The notes under the pieces are model-generated. The model saw only the letters and a program-made list of their open reading frames with translations, was not told where the DNA came from and did no database searches. Source: JAHDHW01 sp965277415 (GTDB lineage Bacteria; Bacteroidota; Bacteroidia; Chitinophagales; Saprospiraceae). Taken from it: DNA of 64,000 nt. Where the stretch lies: assembly GCA_965277415.1 (NCBI GenBank), contig CBDICS010000020.1, positions 1 to 64,000 of the forward strand. Reading direction: 5' to 3'. A program made the position numbers and the translations under genes. Of this stretch, positions 56,883 through 64,000 are shown in pieces (the stretch's first letter is position 1; every line of letters starts with the position of its first letter).

Positions 56883-58472
56883 ATGATGAAAAATAAAAAA
56901 TTTAAACTACTATATATTTTATCCCTTAGTTTGATCATTTCTTTGTCTTCTTGCTTTAGTGATTTGGATACAACACCACTAGACCCTGATGAAATTACTT
57001 CTGAAGTGGTTTTTAGTAATGCGGCATCCTACAAACAGTTTTTAGCAAAAATATATGCAGGTTTAGCATTAAGTGGCCAGCAAGGACCTGCTGGACAACC
57101 AGATATTTCTGGAATTGATGAAGGCTTTTCTACTTATGTACGTCAATATTGGAAAGCTCAGGAATTGTCTAGCGATGAAGCAGTTATTGCATGGAATGAT
57201 GGAAATATACATGATTATGAACAACAGGATTGGGATGCTGCGAATGAGTTTGTTACGGCCATGTACAATCGTATTATGTATCAAGTTACATTGTGTAATG
57301 AGTTTATCAGAGAAAGTGAAAATGATAAATTGGATTTAAGAAATGTTGATGAAGCTACTCGTGCTGAAATTCCTGCTTTTAGAGCGGAGGCAAGATTTAT
57401 GCGGGCATTAAGTTATTGGCATGGCTTGGACATGTTTCGAAATATGCCTTTTGTGACAGAAGCAGATAAGATTGGGGCATTTTTCCCAGAACAGACTAAT
57501 GCGCAAGATTTGTTTGATTATATCGAATCCGAATTATTAGCTATTGAATCCGAATTGGTCGCTGCAAAAGCAAATGAATATGGCCGGGCCGATCAAGCTG
57601 CGGCTTGGATGCTATTGGCAAAACTCTATCTCAATGCTGAAGTATATGTAGATAGAACTTACTATGATCAATGTATTACTTATTGTAAAAAAATAATTGA
57701 TGCAGGTTATGCCATAGATGCAGAATACCAAGCGCTTTTTAGAGCGGATAATAATGAAGCAACAGGAATGATTTTTCCTGTGATCTTTGATGGAGAGGTT
57801 TCGAAGACATGGGGAGGGATGACTTTTGTAATCCATGCCTCTGTAGGCGGTAGTATGAATCCTGCGGATAGTGGTATTGATAATGGATGGGGCGGTACTC
57901 GAACTACTAGCGCACATGTTGCCAAATTTGATTTACTTAATGATAGTCGAGCGATGTTTTATACAGATGGCCAATCACTTGAGATTGAAAATGTTGCAAG
58001 TTTTACGGATGGCTACGCTATTAATAAATTTACCAATTTAGATAAAAATGGAAATGTAGGTTCTGATATAACTTTCCCAGATACGGACTTTCCTATGTTT
58101 CGACTAGCTGATGCTTATTTGATGTATGCAGAGGCCGTCTTGAGAGGTGGAGCAGGAGGAGATCTTAATTCGGCGGTGGATTATGTAAACGAATTGAGAG
58201 AAAGAGGCTATGGTAATTCTGCAAATAATATTACGAGTACCGAACTTACATTAGATTTTGTTCTTGACGAAAGGGCCAGAGAATTATACTGGGAATGTCA
58301 CCGAAGAACAGATTTGATCCGATATGGTAGATTTAGTGATACGGATTATTTATGGCCTTGGAAAGGAAATGTTGCAGAAGGAGAGTCGAGACCTTCTTTT
58401 TATGATGTCTTTCCTATCCCTACTACGGACTTGGCTGCAAATCCTAATTTGAGCCAAAATACAGGATATTAA
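56883..58472 (+). CDS. SusD/RagB nutrient-binding lipoprotein 2
   Basis: The 529-residue protein has a lipoprotein signal (SLIISLSSC, then FSDLDTTPLDPDE, acidic as expected for surface lipoproteins). Family segments are present: ARFMRALSYWHGLDMFRNMP, AAWMLLAKLYLNAEVY, FPMFRLADAYLMYAEAVLRG, RTDLIRYGRFS and VFPIPTTDLAANPNLSQN. It is the partner of the SusC gene just upstream. ATG at 56886 is an equally possible start. Confidence 0.95.
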   Translation: MMKNKKFKLLYILSLSLIISLSSCFSDLDTTPLDPDEITSEVVFSNAASYKQFLAKIYAGLALSGQQGPAGQPDISGIDEGFSTYVRQYWKAQELSSDEAVIAWNDGNIHDYEQQDWDAANEFVTAMYNRIMYQVTLCNEFIRESENDKLDLRNVDEATRAEIPAFRAEARFMRALSYWHGLDMFRNMPFVTEADKIGAFFPEQTNAQDLFDYIESELLAIESELVAAKANEYGRADQAAAWMLLAKLYLNAEVYVDRTYYDQCITYCKKIIDAGYAIDAEYQALFRADNNEATGMIFPVIFDGEVSKTWGGMTFVIHASVGGSMNPADSGIDNGWGGTRTTSAHVAKFDLLNDSRAMFYTDGQSLEIENVASFTDGYAINKFTNLDKNGNVGSDITFPDTDFPMFRLADAYLMYAEAVLRGGAGGDLNSAVDYVNELRERGYGNSANNITSTELTLDFVLDERARELYWECHRRTDLIRYGRFSDTDYLWPWKGNVAEGESRPSFYDVFPIPTTDLAANPNLSQNTGY

Positions 58473-58477
58473 AAGTT

Positions 58478-58537
58478 AAATGATCCTTAGTCCTTGCTCA
58501 TTAATACATAAAAATGATCAAAAACTAAGGATCATTT
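58478..58537 (+). terminator. Inverted repeat after SusC/SusD pair 2
   Basis: AAATGATCCTTAGT (58478-58491) and ACTAAGGATCATTT (58524-58537) are perfect 14-base complements with a 32-base loop. There is no T run, so it is a terminator or mRNA-stabilising hairpin by position only. Confidence 0.5.
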
Positions 58538-58650
58538 ATCAATGAGAAATAAAGTCTTTTTAATAGCGAATAATATTTTTAATATTTTAATCGTTGTAGT
58601 TCAAAATATAACATGGAGTGCAAACTCTATGTAAAAGTTATAAAACTACG

Positions 58651-58754
58651 TTCTTTGACAAATCCCGGACAAGCCGTAAATAAGATCAAAAGCGACTAAA
58701 GGAAGCCTTGATCTTGTTTATGGCTTTGTCTCAAACACGGGATTTGTCAAAGAA
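58651..58754 (+). repeat. 104-base foldback in the leader of the 58777 gene
   Basis: The outer arms TTCTTTGACAAATCCCG (58651-58667) and CGGGATTTGTCAAAGAA (58738-58754) are perfect complements. The inner arms (ACAAGCC..AAGATCAA, 58669-58689, against TTGATCTT..GGCTTTGT, 58708-58729) pair with few mismatches. Almost the whole element can form one long hairpin, 22 bases before the start codon. A shorter relative lies at 61371-61408. Confidence 0.75.
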
Positions 58755-58776
58755 TCAATAACTAAAACTAAAAGCT

Positions 58777-59844
58777 ATGCAAAACTTAAAATTCGCTTGC
58801 GCGTTTTTATGCGCGTTTATTATGTTCTCTACTCAACTTTCCGGACAATTTGATTTTAAAAAAGGATTCCTTATTACAACAAAAGGAGATACGATCAATG
58901 GATTTATCAAGGATCAAACTTTTGATAAATTAAGTAAGCAAGTCACTTTCAAAACTTCTAGGAAAGCAAATGCAGATACTTACCTCCCTTTGGAATTAAA
59001 GGGGTTTGGATTTAATGATGGTGATCGATTCGAAAGTTTCGAAATAGCATATTCTTCTTCAAGCCGAAAAGGGAAAACTCAAGATGTAGACATCGTTCGG
59101 TTTCTTCATAAAATTGCTGGAGGGAAGATTGCTTTATTTGAACTAACAGAAGCAGAGAAACCTCTTTTTATTAAAAAAGAAAATGGACCACTTCAGTTGT
59201 TATGCTTCAATAAAACATTAAGTAATAAAACTGTTGATGAAGAAAATTATATACAAATCTTAAGATTTGAAATGTCAGATTGCGAAAAGATAGTAGTCGA
59301 TGATAAACTTCCATTAAAGCGTAAAGCAATCCTTGAATTAATCAAAAGGTATAATAAACATTGTAGACCACTAGTTTATCAAAAAGATTGGAAAGGTCAG
59401 AGGAATACAATAGTTGGACGATTTTCAGTTTTTTCCAGTACTCCATTATCCTACTTTTCTGAATTTGGTGGCCTTGGTGGAGGGCTAATGATGGAATTAG
59501 GAGACAGACATATTACTGCCAATTTCGGAGCAGAATACATCATAGGTAGGAAAAAACCTCAGGAGGATAATGAGTTTAATTATAAACTTTTGATTGCTAC
59601 GCTAAGGGCAAATTATAGACCTTTTTTAAATAAAAAACTATCTCCTTATGCATTCGCAGGACTCAGTATAAATGCAGGTGCTCGAAAGGCAAATATTCAG
59701 AATTTCCAAAAGAAAAAATTTGCTGATTTTGAATTGGGATTAGGTCTTGATTATAAGATAAGCAAGCAGTTTTTTATAAAAGGAGAAGTGGCTTACCCGC
59801 ACTTTCCACATGTCCGACTTGGAATAGGGATGTTGATAAAGTAG
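58777..59844 (+). CDS. Hypothetical secreted or outer-membrane protein
   Basis: The 355-residue protein has a signal peptide (FACAFLCAFIMFSTQLSGQ). The N-terminal half starts KKGFLITTKGDTINGFIKDQ, a style seen in Bacteroidota proteins of unknown function. The C-terminal half has alternating beta-strand patterns (NFGAEYIIGRK, LLIATLRANYRPFLN, YAFAGLSINAGARK, FELGLGLDYKIS) suggesting a small beta-barrel ending in GIGMLIK. Function is unknown. It stands alone between SusD and rtcB. Confidence 0.7.
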   Translation: MQNLKFACAFLCAFIMFSTQLSGQFDFKKGFLITTKGDTINGFIKDQTFDKLSKQVTFKTSRKANADTYLPLELKGFGFNDGDRFESFEIAYSSSSRKGKTQDVDIVRFLHKIAGGKIALFELTEAEKPLFIKKENGPLQLLCFNKTLSNKTVDEENYIQILRFEMSDCEKIVVDDKLPLKRKAILELIKRYNKHCRPLVYQKDWKGQRNTIVGRFSVFSSTPLSYFSEFGGLGGGLMMELGDRHITANFGAEYIIGRKKPQEDNEFNYKLLIATLRANYRPFLNKKLSPYAFAGLSINAGARKANIQNFQKKKFADFELGLGLDYKISKQFFIKGEVAYPHFPHVRLGIGMLIK

Positions 59845-59845
59845 G

Positions 59846-59921
59846 GTAGTCAGGTAGTCAGGTAGTCAGAGTGGTCAGAGTGGTCAGAGTGGTCAGAGTG
59901 GTCAGGTAGTCAGGTAGTCAG
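59846..59921. repeat. Tandem repeat of 8- and 9-base units
   Basis: Three GTAGTCAG units, four AGTGGTCAG units and two GTAGTCAG units stand in unbroken order. A reverse-complement CTGACTAC follows at 59935-59942, so the array can also fold. It begins two bases after the stop codon of the preceding gene. Confidence 0.95.
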
Positions 59922-59943
59922 ATTCTCTGATCCCCTGACTACA

Positions 59944-60000
59944 GTCTTCCGTCTCCCGTCTTCCGTCTCCTGTCTTCCGTCTTCCTGTCTTCCGTCTTCA
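59944..60000. repeat. Pyrimidine-rich tandem repeat (GTCTTCC units)
   Basis: Eight units of the GTCTTCC/GTCTCCC/GTCTCCT type run head to tail, one with an extra base. On the minus strand it reads as a purine tract rich in GGAAGAC. It abuts the 3' end of rtcB. Confidence 0.95.
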
Positions 60001-60004
60001 ACCT

Positions 60005-61231
60005 TCAATCTCTATAAGGATCATAAACAGATTCTCCAGCCATAGCGACACCTATCGGTTTCAAAGTATGAATGACTTTTATTGTTTCGCCCATATGATA
60101 TAAAACATCATCAAGTTGTTTGTAACATTCAGGACTTTCATCTGCGCCTGCACCGCGCAATTCTATGCCAAGTTTTTTAGCCTTAAGTTGAGTCCTATTA
60201 AAACTTACCAAGCCTGGTTTGATGATTTTTTGATACCGTTTTCCTCTTGCTCCCTTCATCCATTTTACTTTCCCTTTGGCTTTTCTACGAGACATCACCC
60301 TGCCTGCTCCATGTACGGTAGAATACAATGCTTTTTTAGAAAGTTCGGTATCGACGCCTTCTACGATTACAGAATTATCAAACATATTTGCGCCGATAAA
60401 TCCTTGTTGCCCAGGAAATGCAGGTGTACATCCTTTTCGAACGACCCAGTAGTCATCACCAAAGTGTTTTTCTTTCCAGGCAAAATTATGGTGATTATGT
60501 ACAGAATATGTCGCTTTAGTTTGTAGAATCTTCATGACCCTTTCAATGACATAATCTCGGCCAGCATATGCATATTCCCCAGCAATTTTCATTGATTCGA
60601 TGTAATCTATACCCGTTTCTGATTGTGCATCAAATAATATTGGAAGACTGTCCATTCCACCTTCATGTACTTTATCTCCAAAGGCTTTACCTTTTGCGAT
60701 TGCAATAAATCCCATAGTGAGATTATGACCGAATCCACGTGAACCAAAATGCACACCAATCCAAAGATAACCCTCTAAATCTTCAAAAATATCAACGAAA
60801 TGATTTCCACTGCCTACTGTTCCAAGCTGAGCACGCGCTTTAGCCATCAAGGATTTTTTATGAGTGGCAGAAATATTTAAGTTTAATTGATTGATTTTAT
60901 CAAAGATTGGAGAATCTATCGGTTTTGGATTAGGACGACCAATACCAAAACCAATTACTTTGACTATCTCGTCCATTAATTTTGCAATATCGACTTCCTT
61001 TGCGATTAATTCTGTTCGGACTGCTTTATTTCCACAGCCGATATCAAATCCTACACCAGACAAAGAAATTTTATCTTTATAAGCAATAGCGCCCCCGATT
61101 GGATGACCATAGCCATAATGTGCATCAGCCGTTAGCACAGCATAATCATGCTCAGAGTAGCAGTTTCGTATCTGCTCAATGGATTGATTATCAATTATTT
61201 CTCTACCAAAAATGGTTAACCTTTCTTCCAT
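60005..61231 (-). CDS. rtcB: RtcB family RNA ligase
   Basis: The 408-residue protein carries the RtcB metal and GMP sites: TADAHYGYGHPIGGAIAY, GFDIGCGNKAV, GTVGSGNHFVD, GVHFGSRGFGH, YSVHNHHNFAW, RKGCTPAFPGQQG and STVHGAGRVMSRRKA (the His of HGAGR is the expected guanylation site). It joins RNA ends with 2',3'-cyclic phosphate to 5'-hydroxyl ends, in RNA repair. Several bacterial versions are near 400 residues. No rtcA or archease is nearby; it points away from the haloperoxidase-like gene. Confidence 0.92.
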   Translation of the reverse strand: MEERLTIFGREIIDNQSIEQIRNCYSEHDYAVLTADAHYGYGHPIGGAIAYKDKISLSGVGFDIGCGNKAVRTELIAKEVDIAKLMDEIVKVIGFGIGRPNPKPIDSPIFDKINQLNLNISATHKKSLMAKARAQLGTVGSGNHFVDIFEDLEGYLWIGVHFGSRGFGHNLTMGFIAIAKGKAFGDKVHEGGMDSLPILFDAQSETGIDYIESMKIAGEYAYAGRDYVIERVMKILQTKATYSVHNHHNFAWKEKHFGDDYWVVRKGCTPAFPGQQGFIGANMFDNSVIVEGVDTELSKKALYSTVHGAGRVMSRRKAKGKVKWMKGARGKRYQKIIKPGLVSFNRTQLKAKKLGIELRGAGADESPECYKQLDDVLYHMGETIKVIHTLKPIGVAMAGESVYDPYRD

Positions 61232-61370
61232 TGTTTAGAATGTTAAATTTATTTAAGATAATATAGGTCAATAATTTAATATTGATATTTTTAGTTCCTG
61301 AACAATTTCAAAATATAAATCTAGCCCATTATTTGCCATAGTTTATTAATTTCGTACTATAAAAACTAAA

Positions 61371-61408
61371 TCTTTGATAAATCCTATGTCAAGTGGGTTT
61401 ATCAAAGA
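61371..61408 (+). repeat. Short inverted repeat upstream of haloperoxidase-like gene 2
   Basis: TCTTTGATAAATCC (61371-61384) and GGGTTTATCAAAGA (61395-61408) pair over 14 bases with one G-T. The outer arm differs by only one base from the TCTTTGACAAATCC of the element at 58651. It lies 18 bases before the start codon. The rest of the 195-base divergent gap shows nothing clear. Confidence 0.65.
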
Positions 61409-61426
61409 ATGTAAAAACTAAATAAA

Positions 61427-62824
61427 ATGATAAGAAACCGGATTTTACCAATACTACTATTAGGAGTACTCCTAACGACTATTTTGGCATGTGAATTTGG
61501 AGAACCTTCAGATCCAAGTTTTAAGGCGAGTGTAAACCCTAATTTTCAGGAAGAAGCTAAGCAACCTGAGTTTATCCACCGATCCATGAAGCAATTGACA
61601 GATGTCATTGTTCACGATATTTTTTCGCCTCCTGTTGCAAGCCGTATTTATGTCTATCCAAGTGTAAGTGCTTATGAATGCCTTCGCTATGCATATCCAG
61701 AATATAAAAGTCTGGGAGATCAATTGAGTGGATTGAGTAATTTGCCAAAACCTGATGCTAAAAAAGAATATTGTTACCCACTGGCATCTGTTCACGCATT
61801 TCTAAAAACGGGTAAGTTTTTAATATTTTCAGAAGATAAAATGGAAGCTTTTCAAGATTCTATTTATCAGGAATTCAAAGACCTTGGTATATCCAAAAAA
61901 GTTTATGAAAATTCTATTGCTTTTGGAGATACAATAAGTAATCATGTGCTTGCTTGGGCAAAAACAGATATGTATAGTGAAACTCGAACTTTTCCAAAAT
62001 ACACGATTCCAAACGACATCGCTAAATGGAAACCAACACCACCTGACTATATGGATGGTATCGAACCTCACTGGAGAGAGATCAGACCATTGGTTATTGA
62101 TTCGGCTCAACAATTTCCACCACCACCACCAACAGCATTTAGCATAGATAAAAACAGTCAGTTTTATAAAGAGACTATGGAAGTATATGAAGTTGTGAAA
62201 AATGCGAATGAGGAGGAAATAGCAATTGCTAAGTTCTGGGATTGTAATCCTTATGTGTCTCATCATACAGGACATGTAATGTATGCTACAAAAAAAATCA
62301 CACCGGGCGGCCATTGGATGGGAATTACTTATATCGCGACGAATAAAGTAAATGCAGATATGATGAAAACCTTGGAAGCATATACCTTGGTTTCTATTAA
62401 TTTGTTTGATGCATTTATTAGTTGTTGGGATGAGAAATATCGAAGCAGTTTAGTGCGTCCTGAAACTATTATTAATAGCTATATTGATGAAGATTGGCAA
62501 CCGACATTGCAGACACCACCATTCCCCGAACATACTTCGGGACATAGTGTTATCTCTACTGCTTCTGCAGTTGCTTTAACTAATTTATTTGGCGAAAACT
62601 TTTCTTTTGTTGATAGTACAGAAGTTGAATATGGTTTACCTCCGAGATCCTTTAATTCTTTTCTGGAAGCAAGTGGGGAGGCAGCAGTTAGCCGATTGTA
62701 TGGCGGTATTCATTATCGACCAGCTATAGATTATGGTGTAGATCAAGGTAAAAAAATTGGAGAATTGATTGTCGAAAGAGTGAAGACGGGGCCTAAAAGT
62801 ATTGGTTTGAATAAGGAAAAATAA
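61427..62824 (+). CDS. Vanadium-dependent haloperoxidase / PAP2-like lipoprotein 2
   Basis: The 465-residue protein has a lipoprotein signal (VLLTTILAC, then EFGEPSD). It is very similar to the protein at 52261 throughout (NPNFQEEA, QLTDVIVHDIFSPPVASR). The pocket motifs are intact: KYRSSLVRP, HTSGHSVIST and SRLYGGIHYRP. A short charged tail (GPKSIGLNKEK) is extra. It is a single gene, not next to a CRTAC1-like gene, so it may be a dispersed duplicate of the operon copy. Confidence 0.88.
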   Translation: MIRNRILPILLLGVLLTTILACEFGEPSDPSFKASVNPNFQEEAKQPEFIHRSMKQLTDVIVHDIFSPPVASRIYVYPSVSAYECLRYAYPEYKSLGDQLSGLSNLPKPDAKKEYCYPLASVHAFLKTGKFLIFSEDKMEAFQDSIYQEFKDLGISKKVYENSIAFGDTISNHVLAWAKTDMYSETRTFPKYTIPNDIAKWKPTPPDYMDGIEPHWREIRPLVIDSAQQFPPPPPTAFSIDKNSQFYKETMEVYEVVKNANEEEIAIAKFWDCNPYVSHHTGHVMYATKKITPGGHWMGITYIATNKVNADMMKTLEAYTLVSINLFDAFISCWDEKYRSSLVRPETIINSYIDEDWQPTLQTPPFPEHTSGHSVISTASAVALTNLFGENFSFVDSTEVEYGLPPRSFNSFLEASGEAAVSRLYGGIHYRPAIDYGVDQGKKIGELIVERVKTGPKSIGLNKEK

Positions 62825-62834
62825 TTGCCTTTAT

Positions 62835-62897
62835 TTGTCATTAGTCAATTGTTGTTTAGAATTCTTTTAAAGACAATTGACTAATGACAATGTTTTT
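62835..62897 (+). terminator. Hairpin terminator overlapping possible starts of the next gene
   Basis: TTGTCATTAGTCAATTGT (62835-62852) and its perfect 18-base complement (62873-62890) enclose 20 bases and are followed by TGTTTTTT. Two in-frame ATG codons for the downstream transporter (62884 and 62890) lie inside or at the edge of the right arm. Confidence 0.75.
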
Positions 62898-62910
62898 TAA
62901 TAAACATACC

Positions 62911-64000
62911 GTGTCAAAAAAAATCGGTCTCTTTCTCGCGCCTTTAGTTTTTGTAATCATTCTCTTGCTTCCAAATCCGGAAGCCTTGAGTCTACCTGCC
63001 TGGAAGGTTATAGCGGTTGCTTGCTTTATGCTGATCTGGTGGGTGACAGAAGCAGTTCCTATTCCAGTAGCCGCTTTGCTACCGATGGTTTTATTACCAC
63101 TCTTAGGTGTTATGGATATAAAGACGGCTTCAGCTCCTTATGCACATCCGATTGTTTTTTTGTTCATGGGCGGGTTTATGCTTGCATTAGCTATGGAACG
63201 GTGGAATCTCCATCGACGAATTGCTTTGAATATCGTAAAAATAACAGGAACAAATGCCAATGGAATTATTCTGGGGTTTATGTTAGCTACGGCTTTACTC
63301 AGTATGTGGATTAGCAATACCGCAACCACTGTTATGATGTTACCCATTGCCGTTTCTGTTATTAGTCTATTAAGCAAAAACAATAAGGACAATGGAGGAA
63401 AAGGAATGCAAAACTTTGCGATTGCTATGATGCTAGGCATTGCTTACGCAGCAAATATTGGCGGGACAGCTACGATTATAGGTACACCACCTAATTCCGT
63501 CTTAGCTGGATATATTTCAGATACCTATAACTATGAAATTAGCTTTGCTAAATGGATGATTATGGGCGTGCCATTTGCAGCAATTTTAATCAGCTTGACC
63601 TATTCTTTTCTAGTGAAGTTTTTATACCCTAATCGGCTTGGCAAATTCGAAGGCGCTCAAACGCTCATAGAAGAAGAAGTAGAAAAACTTGGAAAAATAA
63701 GCAGAGGCGAAAAACTAGTACTAATTATATTCCTTGCTACAGCTTTGTGTTGGATGATGCGCGTTCCAATCAATACCTTTTTTGAGTTTATAAAATTACC
63801 GATCAAATTGAGTGATACCGGAATTGCTTTAATTGCTTCGATTATTCTGTTCGTTGTTCCGATGGATTTGAAATTTGATAAATTTTTAATGGAGTGGAAG
63901 TATACAGAAAAACTACCTTGGGGCATTTTACTACTTTTTGGTGGCGGACTTAGCCTTGCAGGCGCCCTTTCTGCAACAGGACTTATTGACTTGATTGGAA
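62911..64000 (+). CDS. DASS family sodium/anion symporter, 3' end missing
   Basis: The frame is open from 62884 to the window end without a stop. I chose GTG at 62911 because the in-frame ATGs at 62884 and 62890 fall in the terminator hairpin; the GTG gives an N-terminus SKKIGLFLAPLVFVIILLLP. The signatures of divalent-anion/sodium symporters are present: FLFMGGFMLALAMERWNLHR, WISNTATTVMMLP and GGTATIIGTPPNSVLAGYIS. At least eight membrane segments lie in the visible part. Likely substrates are dicarboxylates, phosphate or sulfate; the sequence does not say which. Confidence 0.9.
   Translation, partial: MSKKIGLFLAPLVFVIILLLPNPEALSLPAWKVIAVACFMLIWWVTEAVPIPVAALLPMVLLPLLGVMDIKTASAPYAHPIVFLFMGGFMLALAMERWNLHRRIALNIVKITGTNANGIILGFMLATALLSMWISNTATTVMMLPIAVSVISLLSKNNKDNGGKGMQNFAIAMMLGIAYAANIGGTATIIGTPPNSVLAGYISDTYNYEISFAKWMIMGVPFAAILISLTYSFLVKFLYPNRLGKFEGAQTLIEEEVEKLGKISRGEKLVLIIFLATALCWMMRVPINTFFEFIKLPIKLSDTGIALIASIILFVVPMDLKFDKFLMEWKYTEKLPWGILLLFGGGLSLAGALSATGLIDLIG

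Noticed and set aside
59846..60000. CRISPR array
   Set aside because: The repeats are 7-9 bases with no spacers of regular length and no cas genes in the window.
63021..63314. Plus-strand open frame of 97 codons, and a minus-strand frame at 63138-63440
   Set aside because: Both overlap the clearly conserved DASS transporter frame, which is open from 62884 to the window end.

Overview
The window looks like a chromosomal segment of a marine or activated-sludge type Bacteroidota, most probably class Saprospiria. This is inferred from features seen here: low G+C by eye, promoters of the TAnnTTTG type and almost no Shine-Dalgarno sites. There are type IX secretion (T9SS) C-terminal sorting domains, two SusC/SusD pairs, four CRTAC1-like FG-GAP lipoproteins, a viroplasmin-type RNase H and a helix-hairpin-helix domain on a ribosomal protein. 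Species and genus cannot be told from the sequence.

Layout. 1-17.3 kb: two very large secreted adhesin-like proteins, the first cut by the window start. They form a direct duplication with an 11,251-base offset. Between them lie a CRTAC1-like lipoprotein gene and a small secreted protein gene with an unusually long leader. 17.9-20.9 kb: a third T9SS cargo protein built of HYR-like modules with an inserted CHRD domain. 20.9-22.0 kb: about 1.1 kb without a gene that still holds a promoter and a terminator resembling those of the adhesin loci. 22.0-36.4 kb: housekeeping genes. These are ruvX, def, rnhA, tatD, a serine tRNA, an ExbB/ExbD operon, a DUF4293 gene, an FAD oxidoreductase, an OstA-like gene, batE-like, rpmA, rplU and an aspartyl protease with a PDZ domain. 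36.8-62.8 kb: SusC/SusD, then an apparent operon of three CRTAC1-like lipoproteins, a small lipoprotein and a vanadium-haloperoxidase/PAP2-like lipoprotein. A second SusC/SusD pair, an unrecognised envelope protein, rtcB and a second haloperoxidase-like gene follow. 62.9 kb to the end: a DASS-family transporter cut by the window end.

How it fits together (inference). The ExbB/ExbD operon would energise TonB-dependent import through the two SusC channels. The lipoproteins around them (SusD, CRTAC1-like propellers, haloperoxidase-like proteins) could form a surface capture and processing system. No glycoside hydrolase, polysaccharide lyase or sulfatase is visible, so this is not an ordinary polysaccharide utilisation locus. 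The adhesins combine P-domains, HYR-like modules, a dockerin-like pair, a cohesin-like domain and a T9SS signal, and look like surface stalk proteins.

Quality warning: between about 25.0 and 27.07 kb the reading frames of conserved genes are broken by at least eleven single-base indels, ten of them +1 insertions. Sequence error is the simplest explanation.
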